Shown here: positions 1-6,778 of the stretch, one piece after another | How the letters are laid out: every line of letters begins with the position of its first letter | How positions within the stretch are numbered: position 1 is the first letter of the stretch | NCBI GenBank assembly: GCA_035542775.1 | Contig: DATKKX010000537.1 | Span: forward strand, 1 to 13,913 | Direction: 5' to 3' | DNA length: 13,913 nt | Origin: DATKKX01 sp035542775 | Lineage (GTDB): Bacteria; Planctomycetota; Phycisphaerae; UBA1845; UTPLA1 | Notes under the pieces: model-generated | The model's database searches: none | What the model was told of the DNA's origin: nothing | The model's input: only the letters and a program-made list of their open reading frames with translations | Position numbers and translations under genes: made by a program

Positions 1-1290
1 GATGTCTCCCAGAATACGGCGGAATTCGTGTATCCCAATTCCGTCTCGATCCGCGGCTACAATCCGACGTACGACGGCAACAAGTGGCAGATCAAGCAGG
101 CCGCTGAAGCGATTGCCAAGGCGAAGAAGCCGATTCTCTACGTGGGCGGCGGCGTGGTCTTCTCCGGAGCCTCGCAGGAGCTGCTGGAATTGGCCGAGAT
201 GACCCAAATTCCGGTGGACATGACGTTGATGGGGCTCGGCGTGTTTCCGGGAGAACACCCGCTGTCCCTGGGGATGCTCGGCATGCACGGAACCTATCAG
301 GCCAATATGGCGATGCATTACTCCGATCTCGTGATCGCCGTCGGTGCGCGCTTCGACGACCGGGTAACAGGGAAAGTGTCGGAGTTTTGCCCCCATGCCA
401 AAGTCATCCACATCGACATCGATCCGACCTCGATCCGGAAAAATATCCACGTCGACGTGCCGATCGTCGGTGATTGCAAGACCGTGCTGCGCGAGTTGAA
501 TCAAATCCTGCGCGCCACCGTGAACGGCGATCAGAAAGATCTCCGGAAGCCCTGGTGGGATCAGATTCAGCAATGGCGGCAGGCCCATCCGTTGACCTAT
601 CAACAGGAGAAGGACGGGCCGATCAAGCCCCAGCACGTCGTGAAGCGGTTGTACGAACTCACCAAGGACCGTGACCCGATCGTCTCGACGGATGTGGGTC
701 AGCACCAGATGTGGGCGGCGCAATACTTCAAGTTGGCGCAGCCGAACCGCTGGTTGACCTCCGGCGGGCTCGGCACCATGGGGTTCGGATTTCCCGCGGC
801 CATGGGCGCGCAAGCCGCGTTTCGCGATCGGCTCGTCCTCTGCATCGCAGGAGACGGCAGTGTGCAGATGAACATGCAGGAGATGGCGACGGCGGTGGTG
901 AGCAAATTGTCGGTGAAGATCATCATTCTGAACAACGGGTTCCATGGCATGGTGCGGCAATGGCAGGACCTTTTTTACAATGGGCGATATGCGTCGAGCG
1001 ATTTGGGAACGACGCCGGATTTTGTGAAGCTGGCGGAAGCCTACGGGGCAGTCGGGCTGCGGGCGAACAAGGTGGCGACGCTTGATGAGGTGTTGAAGCA
1101 AGCGTTGGCGACCGAGGGGCCCGTGATCGTCGATGTGCCCACGTACCCCTATGAAAATTGTTATCCGATGATTCCGGCCGGGGGCTGCAACCACGAGATG
1201 ATTCTCGAAGATCCGCCGGAGTTGAAGAAGAAGCAGCTGGGGATGCCACGGGTCACACCCGAAGACAAGGACACGGTACTCACAGCCTAA
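1..1290 (+). CDS. ilvB: Acetolactate synthase large subunit, 5'-truncated by window edge
   Basis: This is the catalytic subunit of acetohydroxyacid synthase. It condenses two pyruvates to acetolactate (valine/leucine) or pyruvate with 2-ketobutyrate (isoleucine), using ThDP, Mg and FAD. The frame is open from base 1, so the N-terminal ThDP-binding part lies outside; 429 residues are visible of a family length near 570-590. Visible landmarks are the FAD-domain segment GARFDDRVTGK, the segment DVGQHQMWAAQYF, and the ThDP/Mg signature that runs from GDGS (bases 850-861) to NN (bases 931-936). The segment GMVRQWQ follows; a Trp at this place is associated in AHAS enzymes with preference for 2-ketobutyrate. 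The small subunit follows after 26 bases and ilvC after that, the usual ilvBNC order. An internal ATG at 28 is not the real start, because homologous sequence continues upstream of it. Confidence 0.97.
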   Translation, partial: DVSQNTAEFVYPNSVSIRGYNPTYDGNKWQIKQAAEAIAKAKKPILYVGGGVVFSGASQELLELAEMTQIPVDMTLMGLGVFPGEHPLSLGMLGMHGTYQANMAMHYSDLVIAVGARFDDRVTGKVSEFCPHAKVIHIDIDPTSIRKNIHVDVPIVGDCKTVLRELNQILRATVNGDQKDLRKPWWDQIQQWRQAHPLTYQQEKDGPIKPQHVVKRLYELTKDRDPIVSTDVGQHQMWAAQYFKLAQPNRWLTSGGLGTMGFGFPAAMGAQAAFRDRLVLCIAGDGSVQMNMQEMATAVVSKLSVKIIILNNGFHGMVRQWQDLFYNGRYASSDLGTTPDFVKLAEAYGAVGLRANKVATLDEVLKQALATEGPVIVDVPTYPYENCYPMIPAGGCNHEMILEDPPELKKKQLGMPRVTPEDKDTVLTA

Positions 1291-1316
1291 GTAGGAGCTG
1301 TCAGCCGAAAGCTCGT

Positions 1317-1835
1317 ATGGAACACATCATTTCCGTCACAGTTGAAAACAAGTTCGGTGTGTTGTCGCGCGTGGCCGGGCTGTTCAGCGGGCGCGGGTTC
1401 AATATCGAAAGCCTGTCGGTCGCGCCCACGCTCGATCCGTCCATGTCGCAGATGACAATCGTGACGTCCGGCGACGAACGGATTATCGAGCAGATCGTCA
1501 AACAGCTCAACAAGTTGATCGACGTGATCAAGGTCGTCGACCTGAACGAGACGGAGTTCGTCTCGCGGGAGACCGCGATCATCAAGGTGCATACGAAGGA
1601 TGCGGACCGCGCGGAGGCGCTGCGGATCGTGGATATCTTCCGGGCGAACGTCATCGATTCTACGCCGAGTACCTATACGATCGAAGTGTCCGGCGATCCC
1701 AAGAAGATCGAGGCGATCATCAACTTGCTGCAACCGCTGGGGATCAAGGAATTGGTCCGCACGGGTCGAGTCGCCGTGGCGCGGGAGCCGATCCGCCAGG
1801 CTGTCGTCCAAACCAAGAAGGTCGCTCGAGAGTAG
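1317..1835 (+). CDS. ilvN: Acetolactate synthase small (regulatory) subunit
   Basis: This is the regulatory subunit of acetohydroxyacid synthase; in this family it activates the large subunit and binds the feedback inhibitor valine. The 172-residue product has an N-terminal ACT domain (about residues 4-77, beginning ISVTVENKFGVLSRVAGLF and continuing with GRGFNIESLSV). A C-terminal ALS small-subunit domain follows (about 85-160). The length is normal for the family. The start is the ATG at 1317, which gives the canonical MEHIISV N-terminus. The only purine-rich Shine-Dalgarno-like sequence (AGGAG, 1293-1297) is about 19 bases away, farther than usual, so translation may depend on coupling to ilvB, which ends 26 bases upstream. 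The open frame extends upstream into ilvB, but nothing there resembles the family. Confidence 0.95.
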   Translation: MEHIISVTVENKFGVLSRVAGLFSGRGFNIESLSVAPTLDPSMSQMTIVTSGDERIIEQIVKQLNKLIDVIKVVDLNETEFVSRETAIIKVHTKDADRAEALRIVDIFRANVIDSTPSTYTIEVSGDPKKIEAIINLLQPLGIKELVRTGRVAVAREPIRQAVVQTKKVARE

Positions 1836-1900
1836 CCCGTTCCCGCAGAATACAGAAGCCGGCCCCGGTCGGACAATCGATTGATGTGAAGGAGCGCAGG

Positions 1901-2914
1901 ATGAAGATTTATTACGACAAGGATGCAGACATTCAGCAGATTCGCGGCAAAAAGGTGGCCGTCATCGGCTACGGCAGCCAGGGGCATGCCCATGCGCTGA
2001 ACATGAAAGAGAGCGGCGTGAGCGTCGTGATCGGGTTGCGCGAAGGCGCGTCATGGAAAAAGGCGGAACAAAGCGGCCTGAAAGTCATGCCGGTGGCCGA
2101 TGCGGTCAAGTCGTCCGATGTGATCATGATTCTGGCGCCCGATGAGGCGCAGGCGTCGATCTATCGGCAAGACATCGCGCCCAATCTGAAGGCCGGATCT
2201 TATTTGGCCTTCGGCCATGGCTTCAACATTCATTTCGGCCAAATCGTGCCCCCGGCTTCGGTGAACGTGTTCATGGTGGCTCCCAAGGGGCCCGGTCATC
2301 TGGTTCGTTCCGAATACACAAAGGGCAGCGGCGTGCCCTGCCTGCTCGCCATTCATCAAGATCCCAGCGGGACGACCAGACAGGTGGGGTTGGCCTATGC
2401 CAGCGCCATCGGCGGCGGGCGGGCCGGCGTCATTGAGACGAATTTCCGGGAAGAAACCGAGACCGATTTGTTCGGAGAACAGGCGGTCTTGTGCGGAGGC
2501 CTGACCTCGTTGATCCAGGCAGGGTATGAAACGCTGGTCGAAGCGGGGTATTCCCCTGAGATGGCCTATTTCGAATGTCTGCACGAAGTGAAGCTGATCG
2601 TCGATTTGATCTACCAAGGCGGCATCGCCAACATGCGGTATTCGATCAGTACCACCGCCAAATACGGGGATGTCACGCGAGGACCGAGAGTGGTCACGGA
2701 AGAGACCAAGCGGGAAATGAAAAAAATCCTCGATGAAATTCAGACCGGCCGGTTTGCCAAGGAATGGGTGCTGGAGAACCAAGCCAATCGCCCCGTCTAC
2801 AATGCATTGTTGGCCAAAGGCGAAGGGCATCCCATCGAAGAGGTCGGAGCAAAGCTGCGGGCGATGATGCCCTGGCTGAAAAAAGACCAGCTGGTCGACC
2901 GAACCAAGAACTAA
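1901..2914 (+). CDS. ilvC: Ketol-acid reductoisomerase (NADP+), class I
   Basis: The enzyme converts 2-acetolactate or 2-aceto-2-hydroxybutyrate to dihydroxy acids by Mg-dependent alkyl migration and NAD(P)H reduction, the step after IlvBN. The product has 337 residues, typical of short class I KARI. The Rossmann motif GYGSQGHAHALN is at 23-34. The following loop GLREGASW contains Arg47 and Ser51, the pattern usually linked to NADPH use. His106 lies in AFGHGFNIHF. The Mg ligands lie in ETETDLFGEQ (Asp189, Glu193), with Glu225, Glu229 and Ser250 beyond. The ATG at 1901 is chosen because AAGGAG at 1889-1894 stands six bases before it. An in-frame GTG at 1886 would place this ribosome site inside the gene. 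The gap from ilvN is 65 bases with no obvious terminator. Confidence 0.97.
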   Translation: MKIYYDKDADIQQIRGKKVAVIGYGSQGHAHALNMKESGVSVVIGLREGASWKKAEQSGLKVMPVADAVKSSDVIMILAPDEAQASIYRQDIAPNLKAGSYLAFGHGFNIHFGQIVPPASVNVFMVAPKGPGHLVRSEYTKGSGVPCLLAIHQDPSGTTRQVGLAYASAIGGGRAGVIETNFREETETDLFGEQAVLCGGLTSLIQAGYETLVEAGYSPEMAYFECLHEVKLIVDLIYQGGIANMRYSISTTAKYGDVTRGPRVVTEETKREMKKILDEIQTGRFAKEWVLENQANRPVYNALLAKGEGHPIEEVGAKLRAMMPWLKKDQLVDRTKN

Positions 2915-2921
2915 GGAAAAG

Positions 2922-2952
2922 CTGTCACCTGCCCGCCATCAGTCTGTATAAT
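2922..2952 (+). promoter_or_regulatory. Putative sigma-70 promoter for psd-pssA
   Basis: A perfect TATAAT -10 box lies at 2947-2952, directly preceded by TG. A weak -35 candidate (CTGTCA, 2922-2927) stands 19 bases upstream. It falls in the 97-base gap between ilvC and psd, so the phospholipid genes may be transcribed independently of ilvBNC. The -35 match is poor, so this is a prediction only. Confidence 0.45.
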
Positions 2953-3011
2953 GACCTGGGACGTGATGGCCGGACGATGACGGTCGATGTGTGCGGGGTG
3001 AAGGCGAAGCG

Positions 3012-3662
3012 ATGATCGATCGGGCCGTTGGTATTCCATTTGCCAAAGAAGGGCTGCCGTTTATTGCCATTCCTGCCGGTGTGACGGTAGTGGCCGGATG
3101 GTTGGGGTGGACGGTCGTGGCGGTGGGGGCGGGGCTCCTCACGGCGTTTGTCGCCTGGTTTTTCCGCAATCCGGCCAGGGTCGTTCCTAAGGACCCGCAT
3201 CTCGTCGTGGCGCCCGGCGACGGCAAGGTCATCGCCATCGAAGAAGAATTCGAACCGCGCTATCTGAAGGATCGTGCCGTTCGCGTCACGATTTTCTTGA
3301 ACGTGTTCAATGTGCACATCAACCGCATGCCCTGCGACGGGACGGTGGAAAATGTGCAGTACCAACCTGGGGCCTTCATGGTCGCCAGTAAGCCGGACGC
3401 GACGTTGCGGAATGAGCAGAACGCACTCATGATCAAAACGGTCGAAGGTGTGAAGGTGTTGTGCGTGCAAGTCGCGGGGCTGATTGCCCGGAGGATCGTC
3501 TGTTGGGCGTCGCCGCTGGATCTGGCGAGACGGGGAGAACGGTACGGCTTGATCCGCTTCGGGTCGCGGATGGACACCTTCCTTCCAATCGGCACTACGC
3601 TGAAAGTCGCCGTCGGCGATCATGTCAAAGGCGGGGAAAGCATTCTGGGAGAACTCCGGTGA
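3012..3662 (+). CDS. psd: Phosphatidylserine decarboxylase proenzyme, short form
   Basis: The enzyme decarboxylates phosphatidylserine to phosphatidylethanolamine at the inner membrane. It is made as a proenzyme that cleaves itself before a serine, which then becomes the pyruvoyl group. The 216-residue product matches the short, archaeal-type bacterial Psd family. An N-terminal hydrophobic stretch (about 17-50) is followed by FRNPxRxxP (51-59) and the core APGDGKV (68-73), with FLNVFNVHINRMP at 95-107. The cleavage motif is Gly184-Ser185 in IRFGSRMD, giving a beta chain of about 184 residues and an alpha chain of about 32. The ATG at 3012 is chosen over an in-frame GTG at 2991, because AAGG at 3001-3004 is correctly spaced and the family N-terminus fits. 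It overlaps pssA, the preceding enzyme of the pathway. Confidence 0.94.
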   Translation: MIDRAVGIPFAKEGLPFIAIPAGVTVVAGWLGWTVVAVGAGLLTAFVAWFFRNPARVVPKDPHLVVAPGDGKVIAIEEEFEPRYLKDRAVRVTIFLNVFNVHINRMPCDGTVENVQYQPGAFMVASKPDATLRNEQNALMIKTVEGVKVLCVQVAGLIARRIVCWASPLDLARRGERYGLIRFGSRMDTFLPIGTTLKVAVGDHVKGGESILGELR

Positions 3663-4465
3663 AAACCACGGGATTCAGGAATTCGTTCGGCAAAGACAGC
3701 AAGCGCCGCAAAGCGGCCATGCACCTTATCCCGAACCTGTTCACGACCGGCAATTTGTTCTGCGGGGTCTATGCGATCCTCGCGGTCTTCAACGCCGACT
3801 ATCTGGCGGCGGCCATCGCAATTTTCATCGCCATGGTGTTCGACGTCTTGGACGGGAAGTCGGCTCGGCTGACGAACAGCACGAGCCATTTTGGGTTGGA
3901 GTACGATTCCCTCTCCGACGTCGTCTCCTTCGGCGTCGCGTCGGGGCTTCTCATCTATTCGTGGGCGTTGAGCGGGTTGGGCACGTTCGGCGTGGCGGTC
4001 ATGTTCGCGTATGTGGCGATGGGTGCGGTGCGGCTGGCCCGGTTCAACTCAACCGTGGCGCTGTCCGACGGCAAGTACTTTACGGGCTTGGCCATCCCCG
4101 CTGCGGCCGGCGTCGTCGCGTCGATGGTGGTGTTCGATCACTATGTGCTGCACATGGGAGCGGAGACGAAGCCGCTCATCGTGTTGATCGTCACCCTCGC
4201 GCTCTCGTTCCTGATGGTCAGCACGATCAAGTATCGCAGCTTCAAGGATCTCAAGTTCAAAGGCCCCCAGCAGGTCACGTATTTGGTTTGGGGGATTTTG
4301 GGGTTGATGCTGGTGGCGGCCTGGCCCCAAGGTATGTTATTTGTGATCTTCGCCGGCTATGCGTTGTTGGGGCCGGTGGAGCGTATGTTCTGGTTGGTGG
4401 CGCGGGTCATGGGGAAGAAGGTGGTCGTGAAACCCGAGGCGCCCTCGCTTGAGTCCAAGCCGTAG
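3659..4465 (+). CDS. pssA: CDP-diacylglycerol--serine O-phosphatidyltransferase
   Basis: This integral membrane enzyme transfers the phosphatidyl group from CDP-diacylglycerol to L-serine, making the phosphatidylserine that Psd decarboxylates. The 268-residue product shows the complete CDP-alcohol phosphatidyltransferase signature: Asp62, Asp65-Gly66, Ala69-Arg70, Gly79, Asp83, Asp87 (DG-x2-AR-x8-G-x3-D-x3-D). It begins with the PssA-type lead-in HLIPNLFTTGNLFCG and has several hydrophobic helices running to about residue 250. The GTG start at 3659 overlaps the psd stop (GTGA) and is preceded by GGGAGA at 3647-3652, so the two genes are probably translationally coupled. An internal ATG at 3719 is the alternative start and would only remove a basic N-terminal tail. 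The 3' end carries the putative promoter of the leuA leader. Confidence 0.94.
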   Translation: MKTTGFRNSFGKDSKRRKAAMHLIPNLFTTGNLFCGVYAILAVFNADYLAAAIAIFIAMVFDVLDGKSARLTNSTSHFGLEYDSLSDVVSFGVASGLLIYSWALSGLGTFGVAVMFAYVAMGAVRLARFNSTVALSDGKYFTGLAIPAAAGVVASMVVFDHYVLHMGAETKPLIVLIVTLALSFLMVSTIKYRSFKDLKFKGPQQVTYLVWGILGLMLVAAWPQGMLFVIFAGYALLGPVERMFWLVARVMGKKVVVKPEAPSLESKP

Positions 4466-4476
4466 CGGCATATGAT
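4449..4476 (+). promoter_or_regulatory. Putative promoter of the leuA T-box leader
   Basis: TTGAGT (4449-4454) and TATGAT (4471-4476) are separated by 16 bases and match the sigma-70 consensus at 4/6 and 5/6 positions. The -35 box lies inside the last codons of pssA. The predicted start, about 4482-4485, coincides with the first pairing base of Stem I of the riboswitch, which strongly supports the assignment. Confidence 0.6.
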
Positions 4477-4484
4477 ACGTGAGT

Positions 4485-4731
4485 GGCTGTGACGAGGAGT
4501 AGTACGCAAGCTGTTTAGGATGAGAGAATTGGCGGCTGGTGCGAGCCAATCTAAACGTTGCCGAACTCGCCTCCGAGCCTGAATCCGTGAAACCAGAGTA
4601 ATGGATTCCGCCTGGCCCCCGTACGGGCCGAATGAAGGGTTCCGGACCGCGCGCCGGTTCGGACCGAATCAGGGTGGTACCACGGAGCGATTGAAGCCTC
4701 CGTCCCTGGGCTTGAGGGATGGGGGCTTTTT
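4485..4731 (+). promoter_or_regulatory. T-box riboswitch (probable tRNA-Leu sensor) controlling leuA
   Basis: This RNA leader reads the charge of a tRNA and ends transcription when the tRNA is aminoacylated. Stem I can be folded by eye. GGCT 4485-4488 pairs AGCC 4576-4579; GGAG 4496-4499 pairs CTCC 4571-4574. The loop-E specifier loop has AGTA 4501-4504 opposite GAA 4563-4565. GCAA 4506-4509 pairs TTGC 4558-4561; GTTTAG 4513-4518 pairs CTAAAC 4551-4556. The AG bulge is GATGAGAGA 4519-4527. ATTGGC 4528-4533 pairs GCCAAT 4545-4550, and the distal loop contains GGTGCGA. Candidate Stem II is GAATCC 4581-4586/GGATTC 4603-4608; Stem III is 4641-4648/4656-4663. The T-box AGGGTGGTACCACGG (4671-4685) carries TGGT (4675-4678) to pair a tRNA ACCA end. 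Its ACGGAG (4682-4687) pairs CTCCGT (4698-4703) as antiterminator. CTC follows GAA in the specifier loop and reads as Leu, which fits leuA. Confidence 0.93.
4694..4731 (+). terminator. Conditional intrinsic terminator of the leuA T-box
   Basis: Bases 4694-4707 pair with 4715-4728 in an uninterrupted 14-bp stem (two G-U type pairs, loop GGGCTTG) that runs into TTTTT at 4727-4731. The 5' arm contains CTCCGT, which is also needed for the antiterminator, so the two structures are mutually exclusive. This is the standard T-box switch. Confidence 0.93.
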
Positions 4732-4769
4732 GCATTTTAAGCGATCTTGTATAGAAGAAGAGGTGAGCC

Positions 4770-6317
4770 ATGACACGCATGATCAGGATTTTTGATACGA
4801 CGTTGCGCGACGGCGAACAATCGCCTGGCGCCAGCATGAACGTGGAGGAAAAGGTCATGGTCGCCAAGCAGCTGGCGCGCCTCGGCGTCGATATCATTGA
4901 GGCGGGATTTGCGTACAGCTCGCCGGGAGATTTCGAGGCCGTCAGACGGATCGCGCAGGAGGTGGAAGGGCCGACGATCTGCAGTCTGGCGCGGGCCCGC
5001 CCCGAAGACATCGATCGGGCGTGGGAGGCGTTAAAAGGAGCGCCGAAGGTCCGTATCCATACGTTCCTCTCGACCTCCGACATCCATTTGAAACATCAAT
5101 TTCGGATGACCCGTGAGGAGGCCAAAAAGCGCGCGGTCGAGATGGTGCAGCGGGCCAGAGGCTACGTCGAGGACGTCGAGTTTTCCCCGATGGACGCCAG
5201 CCGGTCCGATCCGGCCTATCTCTACGAAGTCATCGAAGCGGTCATCGCGGCCGGGGCGGGTACGGTCAACATTCCCGACACGGTGGGCTATGCGGTGCCT
5301 CAAGAATTCGGCGCCTTGATCAAGGGAATTGTCGACAAGGTGCCCAATGCCAAGCGGGCGGTGATCTCGGTCCATTGCCATAACGATTTGGGCGTGGCGG
5401 TCGCCAACAGCTTGGCGGCCGTTCTCAACGGGGCCGGCCAGGTGGAATGCACGATCAACGGCATCGGAGAACGCGCAGGCAACACCTCGTTGGAAGAAAT
5501 CGTCATGGGGCTCCGGACCAGGAAAGATTTCTATCAAGCCGACACGCAGGTGAGGACGGAAGAGATCGCCAAGGCCAGCCGCTTGGTCAGCAAGATCACC
5601 GGGATGGTGGTACAGCCCAACAAAGCCATCGTGGGGGCCAATGCCTTCGCGCATACGTCCGGGATTCACCAGGACGGGCTGCTGAAGGACAAGACCACCT
5701 ATGAAATCATGCGGCCGGAGTCGGTCGGCTTGGTTGAAAGCAAAATGGTCATGGGCAAGCTCTCCGGACGGCATGCCTTTCGGCAGCGGCTGGAGGAACT
5801 GGGGTACAAGCTCAGCGACGAAGAGATCAACCATGCCTTCGAGCGGTTCAAGAAGCTGGCCGACCAAAAGAAGGAGATTTACGAGGAAGACCTCGAAGTC
5901 ATCGTGTCGGAAGAATTGGCGAAGATGGCGGAGCGGATCATCCTGAAGTCCTTCCATGTCGAGAGCGGCACCAATCTGACCCCCACCGCCACCGTGGAAC
6001 TGGAGATCGACGGGAAATCGGTGACGCAATCGGGAACGGGGGACGGGCCCGTCGATGCTGTGTACCGGACCATCGCGGCGATGACACACACCAAGAGCAC
6101 GCTGCTGATGTTCGGCGTCAATGCGATCACCGGCGGGACCGACGCGCAGGGTGAAGTGTCGGTGCGTGTCCAAGAAGACGGGCGGACCGTCTCGGGCCAC
6201 GGGGCCGATACCGACATCATCGCGGCGGCGGCGAAAGCCTATCTCAACGCCTTGAACCGGCTGGCCTACATGGCGTCCAAAGAGGCCGGCGGCGCGCAGC
6301 CGGTCCGCTTGATTTGA
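4770..6317 (+). CDS. leuA: 2-isopropylmalate synthase
   Basis: The enzyme condenses acetyl-CoA with 2-ketoisovalerate, the committed step of leucine synthesis. The 515-residue product has the length of the type 1 LeuA family. The TIM-barrel domain opens with IRIFDTTLRDGEQSPG (catalytic Arg13, metal Asp14, Gln17). Metal-binding HCHNDLG is at 202-208 and GIGERAGN at 231-238. The segment HTSGIHQDG and then the C-terminal regulatory domain (about 390-510) follow; the latter is where leucine binds as feedback inhibitor in this family. The start is the ATG at 4770 with GAGGTG just upstream; a second ATG at 4779 is possible. The gene is gated by the T-box in its 300-base leader, so both transcription and enzyme activity probably respond to leucine supply. 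leuB follows after one small gene; leuCD is not in the window. Confidence 0.97.
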   Translation: MTRMIRIFDTTLRDGEQSPGASMNVEEKVMVAKQLARLGVDIIEAGFAYSSPGDFEAVRRIAQEVEGPTICSLARARPEDIDRAWEALKGAPKVRIHTFLSTSDIHLKHQFRMTREEAKKRAVEMVQRARGYVEDVEFSPMDASRSDPAYLYEVIEAVIAAGAGTVNIPDTVGYAVPQEFGALIKGIVDKVPNAKRAVISVHCHNDLGVAVANSLAAVLNGAGQVECTINGIGERAGNTSLEEIVMGLRTRKDFYQADTQVRTEEIAKASRLVSKITGMVVQPNKAIVGANAFAHTSGIHQDGLLKDKTTYEIMRPESVGLVESKMVMGKLSGRHAFRQRLEELGYKLSDEEINHAFERFKKLADQKKEIYEEDLEVIVSEELAKMAERIILKSFHVESGTNLTPTATVELEIDGKSVTQSGTGDGPVDAVYRTIAAMTHTKSTLLMFGVNAITGGTDAQGEVSVRVQEDGRTVSGHGADTDIIAAAAKAYLNALNRLAYMASKEAGGAQPVRLI

Positions 6318-6346
6318 TCGTTCCTGCCGGGCTAGAGTGACCCTCT

Positions 6347-6364
6347 TTGGGCCGCACGGCCCAA
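6347..6364 (+). repeat. 7-bp perfect hairpin between leuA and the cupin gene
   Basis: TTGGGCC and GGCCCAA flank a four-base loop (GCAC). No T-run follows on either strand, so this is not a standard terminator. It lies 12 bases before the cupin start codon and could affect its translation or RNA stability. That role is inference. Confidence 0.4.
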
Positions 6365-6376
6365 CGCGGCTCGCCC

Positions 6377-6739
6377 ATGCTGAAGCGAACCCTTTCAGAC
6401 TGCCGGGAGTTTGTCGCCGGGGACCACACGGTCCTGCGGGAGCTGATGCATCCGGCCAAAGAGACGGTGGCGCTCGGATACAGTCTGGCCCATGGCACAC
6501 TCGCGGCGGGGAAGCGGTCGAAACGGCACGTGCTGGCCTCGTCCGAAGTGTACTACTTCATTGCGGGGCAGGGCCGCATGACGATCGACGGGGAGACCTG
6601 TCCGGTTGAAGCGGGGTCGATGGTGTACGTGCCGCCCGGCGGCACGCAGTTTTTGGAGAATACCGGGACGTCGGATATTGAGTTCTTGTGTCTGGTCGAT
6701 CCTGCCTGGCGGATCGAAGATGAAACCGTGTTGGAATGA
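6377..6739 (+). CDS. Small cupin-domain protein
   Basis: The 120-residue product is a single-domain cupin (a small beta barrel) of unknown substrate. Both cupin motifs are present with exact spacing. Motif 1 is G45-x5-H51-x-L53-x3-E57-x6-G64; motif 2 is G80-x5-P86-x-G88-x2-Q91-x3-N95. Two of the usual metal-binding histidines are replaced, by Leu53 and Gln91, leaving His51 and Glu57. Metal binding may therefore be altered or absent. There is no signal peptide or membrane segment. The ATG at 6377 has no good ribosome site, and a hairpin stands in front of it; a TTG at 6347 in the same frame is a less likely start. It lies between leuA and leuB, so it is probably co-transcribed and under T-box control, but a role in leucine synthesis is not established. 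Confidence 0.85.
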   Translation: MLKRTLSDCREFVAGDHTVLRELMHPAKETVALGYSLAHGTLAAGKRSKRHVLASSEVYYFIAGQGRMTIDGETCPVEAGSMVYVPPGGTQFLENTGTSDIEFLCLVDPAWRIEDETVLE

Positions 6740-6778
6740 GTAGTCGGACGATCGTGCGATAAGGAAGGAGCGCAGAGC

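Noticed and set aside
4601..4795. A short plus-strand open frame in the leuA leader as a possible leader peptide
   Set aside because: It is not leucine-rich, runs through Stem III, the T-box and the terminator, and the RNA structure explains the region.
6347..6364. The hairpin after leuA as an intrinsic terminator
   Set aside because: No T-run follows on either strand and the next gene of the apparent operon begins 12 bases later.
5031..6500. A 489-codon open frame on the minus strand
   Set aside because: It is antisense to leuA, whose protein is unmistakable; no family resemblance in the minus translation.
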